A DNA stretch of 64,000 nucleotides, taken from NCBI RefSeq assembly GCF_000003815.2, contig NC_049982.1, positions 33,789,978-33,853,977 of the forward strand, read 5' to 3'. The notes beneath the pieces were generated by a model. That model searched no databases and had not been told where the DNA came from. It was given only the letters and a program-made list of their open reading frames with translations. Positions within the stretch are counted from its first letter, which is position 1; every line of letters starts with the position of its first letter. Source of the DNA: Branchiostoma floridae. Its lineage: Eukaryota; Chordata; Leptocardii; Amphioxiformes; Branchiostomatidae. The translations under genes were made by a program, and so were the position numbers. Positions 58,860 to 64,000 of the stretch are shown here, piece by piece.

Positions 58860-59340
58860 AGAACATCCTCGTTTAGGCATGACTTAACGGTAAAAAGATG
58901 ATTGTTATAAGGTGCTATTTACTAGAACTTACATAAAACATGAATAAATGAATTAATGAAAATTTTATTGTTGTATACGTAAAACCTTGCAGTATTGCGT
59001 TTTACTTATAATCTGTAAGGATCAAACAATGGAAGTAAAAAAATCGATTTGGCTTACTTTTTGCACAGTGATGGTACTTGGTCCACAACCTCTCAAAATA
59101 GCTTTGTTTTAGATCAAAACTTTATTTTCATCTGTTCAAAATGCGACGGTACATTACACAGACCTATAGGCAGCACAGCTGATTACATAGGTCTACAAAT
59201 ATAGGTCTACATAAGTCTACTAACATAACAACGTTACAAGACAATTTCACATAAAACGGTATATACATGATGATATGGAAGAAACACAAAATTTAGGTAA
59301 TGAGAAGCAAATTTCAGTATAGCTAAGTAAATGCAAATAA
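58860..59340. other. no exon seen
   Basis: The SLC18A exons upstream of 58845 should begin somewhere to the right of here, but none was recognised up to 64000. A TAGGTCTACA-type word recurs at 59165-59225. Confidence 0.4.
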
Positions 59341-59359
59341 GAAGGCTATTTGAAGTCGT

Positions 59360-59718
59360 AATCTACAAGTCAGCATTGATGTAGGTTACATAGGCTACAA
59401 TAGGCTATAAATGTCTTCGGAATCTACAAAGTCAGTATTGATGTAGGCTACATAGGCTACAATAGGATATAAATGTTTTCGGAATCTACAAGTCATCATT
59501 TATGTAGGCTACATAGGCTACAACAGGCTATAAATGTTTTCGGAATCTACAAAGTCAGCATTGATGTAGGCTACATAGGCTACAATAGGCTATAAATGTT
59601 TTCGGAATCTACAAAGTCAGCATTTATGTAGGCTACATAGGCTACAACAGGCTATAAATGTTTTCGGAATCTACAAAGTCAGCATTGATGTAGGCTACAT
59701 AGGCTACAAGAGGCTAGG
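59360..59718. repeat. 61-62-bp tandem array, about 6 units
   Basis: The unit is AATCTACAAAGTCAGCATTG, ATGTAGGCTACATAGGCTAC, AA(T/C)AGGCTATAAATGTTTTC, GG. Starts at 59360, 59421, 59483, 59544, 59606 and 59668 give the period. Each unit holds the palindrome-like GTAGGCTACATAGGCTAC. Confidence 0.9.
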
Positions 59719-60469
59719 AGGAGTAGATGGAAGGTGCTGTGAATCGGTTTGTTGATAATGAAGAATGAATGCAAAGGGTCGAAGAGTTTTTGGTTTGTAG
59801 CAACTTTATGACCTGGAGAACCATTAAGGAGGACTCCGGTGGAGAGAGACTGGCCGACAAAGCGGTGCACTGTAGCAGCTAACGTTTGTCGTGCAGCCGT
59901 GTGCAGAGAACAGTGAAGTAGAAAGTGTGTGACCGTCTCAGATGTAGCACCACAGGCACAGCTCCAGGTTGTGATATTGAAAACTCCTTGTTACCATGGT
60001 ATCGAGCAAATCGAGTAAGTTCCCCCCCCCCAAAAAAAACACGGAGATGAGCATACTTTACGGCATTGTCACTGCAACACTATGAACGTATCGTCAAAAC
60101 AAAACAAAAAGATCTGAAAAGACCAACATTCTTACAAATGGCTATGAAATGCCAAAGGAAATGCATTAGTGCTTGAGCAGTATCAAAATAATGCAATGTT
60201 ATAAGCTTAAAAACAAGAGTTCGTAGACCTCAGGCCTGCATGAAATGTAATTGGTGTCTGTTGAGATGTTGTGTATTTGTGGGTGTGTGGGTGGGTGTGT
60301 GGGGGGTGGGGGGCTGTGTATCTTTGTGTGAATGGCCAGCTATGTGTAGCGGTATGGTTGTTGTAACCATACACTTACCTTGTTTGAATGGGTCATGGTT
60401 TGTTATGGTTTTGGTGTGTGTGTGTGAACTAGTGGTTTGATCATTACTACAATGGTTTAATCTGATTTT

Positions 60470-60840
60470 GTACCCCTCAAAACATGGAAACACCAGAATA
60501 ATTATTTTTGTAGCAGGTGTGGTTACAGTGATATTGACAAAAATAAGATTTTCTGTAAAACTGCCAAAATGGTGGTGTGATCATTACAAACATGGGTTAA
60601 TCTGGTTATTTATCCTTCGAAACATGGGGATAGACACCAAAATCAATTTGATACCATGTGAAGTTACTGAGATATTGACAAAAAGAAGACTTTTCTTAAT
60701 GGCCGCCCTACTTTGCATATTGTGCGTATTGCCTAATGATGACAGAATGGCATAATCCAGATTCTTATAGAGCACACCTCAGAGGCATAGAAACATCAAA
60801 AGAACTTTGTATGAATTACATTGCAAGGTTATGTAAAAAT
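60470..60840. repeat. degenerate ~140-bp direct repeats
   Basis: CCTC(A/C)AAACATGG followed by GATATTGACAAAAA(T/G)AAGA occurs near 60475-60550 and 60615-60690, and a third partial unit begins near 60777 (CCTCAGAGGCATAGAAACATC). Confidence 0.45.
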
Positions 60841-61631
60841 ATGGGGTTTGGCAACCAAACTAAGTCTTGTGTGGTAAGTATCAATGTGGTCGCTATGTTC
60901 ATGTTGTAACAAAGACATTATAAAATGAAGGTATTGAAGTCAAAAGGCCAGTAACATTCTGTGCATAGTAAGAAAACAGTTTGTAACATATAGTTGTCAG
61001 GCACATGGCAGTATTGTATATCAGTAATAGTATCAAAATGACACAATGAAGAACTGGTACCCTTTGGCGCAAAACACCTGATCATCTGTAACACAGGACA
61101 CACAACCATATAAATACAGTGTAGGTCCTAGTCATGACTTCCACTGGCACAATTTAAAGCCACCCTTCATTCCAGATATCACATGACATCCCAACCATTT
61201 ACCCAACATAAATACCAAATCCTATGATAAACATTTACACCAAAACAAGGTACAAACACACACAACCATACAACATCGCAATACATCATCGCATATGACT
61301 ATCAGTACAATAGACAACAAATACAAGGGCATACATAATCTACAAAAAAACATACACATACCACTCTCTTACGCTAACACACTAGTATCTCCTTCTCCTC
61401 CACCTAGAAACTCGTCTCTTCTTGCGTTTCCCCATGATGACCAAACACGCTCATAACCTCGTATCACAAGTATAGAGGCTTGTACAGGACTGAAAGCAAC
61501 ACTTTAGCCTTCAGCACCACAACTTATACCTGACCAATCAATACAGCATCAGATTAAACCAACCTACAAGCACTCTTAGAATAGAAGCCACTGATGTGAT
61601 TTGTAACAACAGCACAGCCTGCTGTGACCAC

Positions 61632-61890
61632 AAGCAAGCAGACCTACATGTATCATCTGTTTCTTAGGAACAGATCCACTGCAGGATATCTAAAATTAGA
61701 CCTGTCACTCAAACAGCCACACAAACCGTCATCTGGGTTCACAACCAAGCATATGTTAGTGGACCTGCACAAGCAAGCAGACATATCATCTGTTTCTTAG
61801 GAACAGATCCACTGCAGGATATCTAAAATTAGACCTGTCACTCAAACAGCCACACAAACCGTCATCTGGGTTCACAACCAAGCAGATATG
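61632..61890. repeat. 143-bp tandem duplication
   Basis: ATCATCTGTTTCTTAGGAAC through GTCATCTGGGTTCACAACC occurs at about 61652 and again, almost unchanged, at 61795. The near-identity suggests a recent duplication. Confidence 0.85.
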
Positions 61891-61933
61891 AGTAGACCTG
61901 CCCCAACCAAAAAAAAAACAGCATCAGCCTACA

Positions 61934-62545
61934 GTGTCAAGTTCAAGCACTAGGAGGCGCAAAATCAAACCTGACCACCAGGACACCAGCAACAATCCAC
62001 GTAACAAATAGCAACACAATGGCACCTTGCGTTCCGGAGATACAGCGCACGCGCCGTGCCCACACAAAAGGTAACCTGGAATGTCAAGTTCAAGCACCAA
62101 GGGCGCCAAAAGCAAAATTGAGAATTATTCAGCCACCACCAACACATGTGCCAAATATCATCGCGCCCGCACCAACCGTTCAGAAGATATAACTCCGGAA
62201 AAAACCTCCCGGACACAAAATTCGACCTGCCGCGTCAAGTTCAAACGCGACAAGGCCCAAAGTCAATCCTAGGCAACAGGCAACAACTCCCCACCCATGC
62301 ACAAAAAATCGTCGCAATGGCGCGTATCGTTCCGGACTTACAGCGCCAAAAGTGCCCAAAAAACACCAAAAATGCCACCTTCAATGTCAAGTTCAAGCAC
62401 CAGGAGGCCCAAAATCAAACCTGAGTGTTAGGCTACCACCCCCAACCCACGTATCAAAAATCGTTGTACTCGCACCATCCGTTCTCGAGATACAGCGCCC
62501 TAAATCCCCAGCTTCCAAAAATTCCCACGCCCCTGAAAACCATAC
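61934..62545. repeat. four diverged ~150-bp tandem units
   Basis: TGTCAAGTTCAAGCAC(C/T)A begins units near 61937, 62081, 62233 and 62387. Each ends with a CGTTC(C/T)GGA(G/C)(A/T)TACAGCGC-like word. Related by period to the 143-bp duplication on the left. No consistent coding frame. Confidence 0.7.
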
Positions 62546-62849
62546 CTGCATATATGCAGGTAATAACGTAATTGATGGCCCAACTTTGTAACACTATTAG
62601 TACCGCTGTGGTAATTTTTGCCTTGTAATCTGTACAGATAATGTCCATATCTATCAAATGCATTGTTTCAAACTTTGGCTTTGGTTGTCACATGGTTGTC
62701 CTGAAAATTAGGCTAATTTTGCGTTTGGTGATCTTAAGTCATGTGGTTGTCCTGACATTAGACTACATTTTGCCCTTAACTTGAAATCACCAGTCGGGGC
62801 TGTACTTGAAGCTGTTGAATTGTGGAACTGAAATATTCAGTGGCTGCTT

Positions 62850-62945
62850 CACACTACAGTTAAACCTGCCCAAGACGACCACCTGGGGACCGGGCAAAAT
62901 CGGTCGATTTGGACAGATGGTCGCTGAGAAGAGTATCGACTTACA
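62850..62945. mobile_element. possible DNA transposon terminus
   Basis: CAGTTAAACCTGCCCAAGAC followed by GACCACCTGGGGACCGGGC resembles the terminal sequence of common animal DNA transposons that begin CAGTCAAACCTG. The matching right end was not identified. Confidence 0.3.
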
Positions 62946-63664
62946 ACATACCGATGTATAGTATAAATGGTTTCCGCTGTGTTTAATGGCAAATAGCAAG
63001 CACACGCACGCAAAGTAAGCGAGATGTTTAATGTCAAATACAACACGCACACGCAGGCAAAATACTCTGTGATCGCCGTATCTGTACGTTCCATCCACTG
63101 AAATTACTGTACGGTGTACCTTCGAATTCGATGCCTGCAGTCATACCCGGTACGTCTGGATAGCGTACTTCCCCACTGGTGAATGTACAGTAATGATCAA
63201 TAATTTGTTGGAAAAAAAAGCACTTACACAGATCTTTTTTTAAAGGTATGTGGCTATTCGTTCACTCAATAATTATAAAGATTTTTTAGAACTTCTGTAA
63301 CAACTAAATTCAGATTTTCATCCAACGAAATTTCCGCCCATATTACAATAGACTGCTCCATTGACCTACCCACGCGCATCCGCCGCCATCTTTATTTTGA
63401 ACACAACATCGTAACGGCAGTTAAAATCCGCAAACTGTCCGATTTCGGCACAAAATCGCGAAAGTTATCATGAAAAATCGAAACTGAAATACCAGATCAT
63501 CCTTCGAGTATATATGTGGCCCTACAATTGTGTAATAAAGGAAGGCTAGCCAGAGATTTGCAAAACCCCTTCATTCAAAGTGTTTTATATTCATACTACC
63601 CCATAGCCCTGTTACTGTGTCCAAATTGATAAGGCCTTACGTGTGATGCCAAATTACGTGTGAT

Positions 63665-63965
63665 ACTGAATTTCAAAACCCCAAAGTCTATAATCATTTA
63701 TTTGATAATACGAGAATGTAGATCTACATGGAATTAGAAAGTTGAATCAGAATTCTAGTTTACTACGTCACGTAGAGTACTTTGAATATGGCTAAAATCC
63801 ATAATTTTCACCAAACACAAAAAGTGAGCGAAATTAAATTTTAAGACCCCCAACTCAACAACCGATTTTGATAGAAAATAAGATAGATACTTCGGTAAGA
63901 AGTTGAGTTCAAATTCTCATTCACTTTGTCAAATGTAGTACTTTGAACATGGCTAAACGCAAACG
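63665..63965. repeat. diverged ~168-bp direct repeat at the window edge
   Basis: Two units each end in TAC(T)TTGAA(T/C)ATGGCTAAA (about 63778 and 63939) and contain a GTTGA(A/G)T(C/T)A(A/G)A-type block about 60 bases before that. The array may continue past the window end. Confidence 0.45.
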
Positions 63966-64000
63966 CTGGCCTACTTTTCAGGACAACCATGTGACAACCA

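Noticed and set aside
62081-62424. Basic Ser/Thr-rich open frames
   Set aside because: They lie in the ~150-bp tandem units and the frame is not conserved between units.
1-64000. CRISPR arrays, bacterial operons, integrons or phage-type systems
   Set aside because: The sequence has spliced genes, SINEs and LINEs; direct repeats found are mini- or microsatellites without the spacer pattern of CRISPR.

Overview
The window is animal nuclear DNA. Coding sequence lies in short exons with GT-AG introns, and most of the rest is transposon debris. A lancelet (amphioxus, Branchiostoma-like) is the best guess, from the deuterostome-type genes, the SINE style and the abundance of foldback DNA elements. 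That is an inference, not a proof. There are three N gaps (23974-24745, 26850-27320, 56123-56222).

Three multi-exon genes are supported. Two are a divergently oriented paralogous pair at about 10.2-12.6 kb (minus) and 18.5-21.7 kb (plus). Each has a noncoding first exon and four coding exons joined by phase-0 introns, and encodes a secreted protein of 206 or 209 residues. The layout is signal peptide, helix A, a Cys-containing AB loop, helices B and C, and a helix D that also carries a Cys. It resembles a long-chain class I helical cytokine, closest by eye to the CNTF/CLCF1/LIF (IL-6-type) group. The two genes share proximal promoter motifs at matching spacing and unusual hairpins downstream of their stop codons. 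I regard this pair as the most interesting content of the window.

The third gene runs on the minus strand from 58845 down to 40841. It is a vesicular monoamine transporter-type SLC18A gene, with eleven identified exons covering roughly the C-terminal two thirds of the protein. One linker exon was not found and the 5' exons lie further right or outside the window. Its introns are filled with LINE, Penelope, SINE and foldback elements.

Region by region: 0-10 kb holds repeats, Penelope and LINE fragments and a tRNA-derived SINE. 10-22 kb is the cytokine-like pair, with a foldback transposon carrying a minisatellite between the two genes. 22-28 kb is a dense cluster of terminal-inverted-repeat elements, two of them around assembly gaps. 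28-32 kb is a long broken APE-type LINE sitting, with a SINE, inside the arms of another inverted-repeat element. 32-40 kb holds LINE fragments and simple repeats. 40.8-59 kb is the SLC18A gene. 59-64 kb holds tandem and degenerate repeat arrays with no exon that I could recognise.

All gene models come from reading splice sites and reading frames by eye. Family assignments rest on remembered family patterns and were not tested by a database search.
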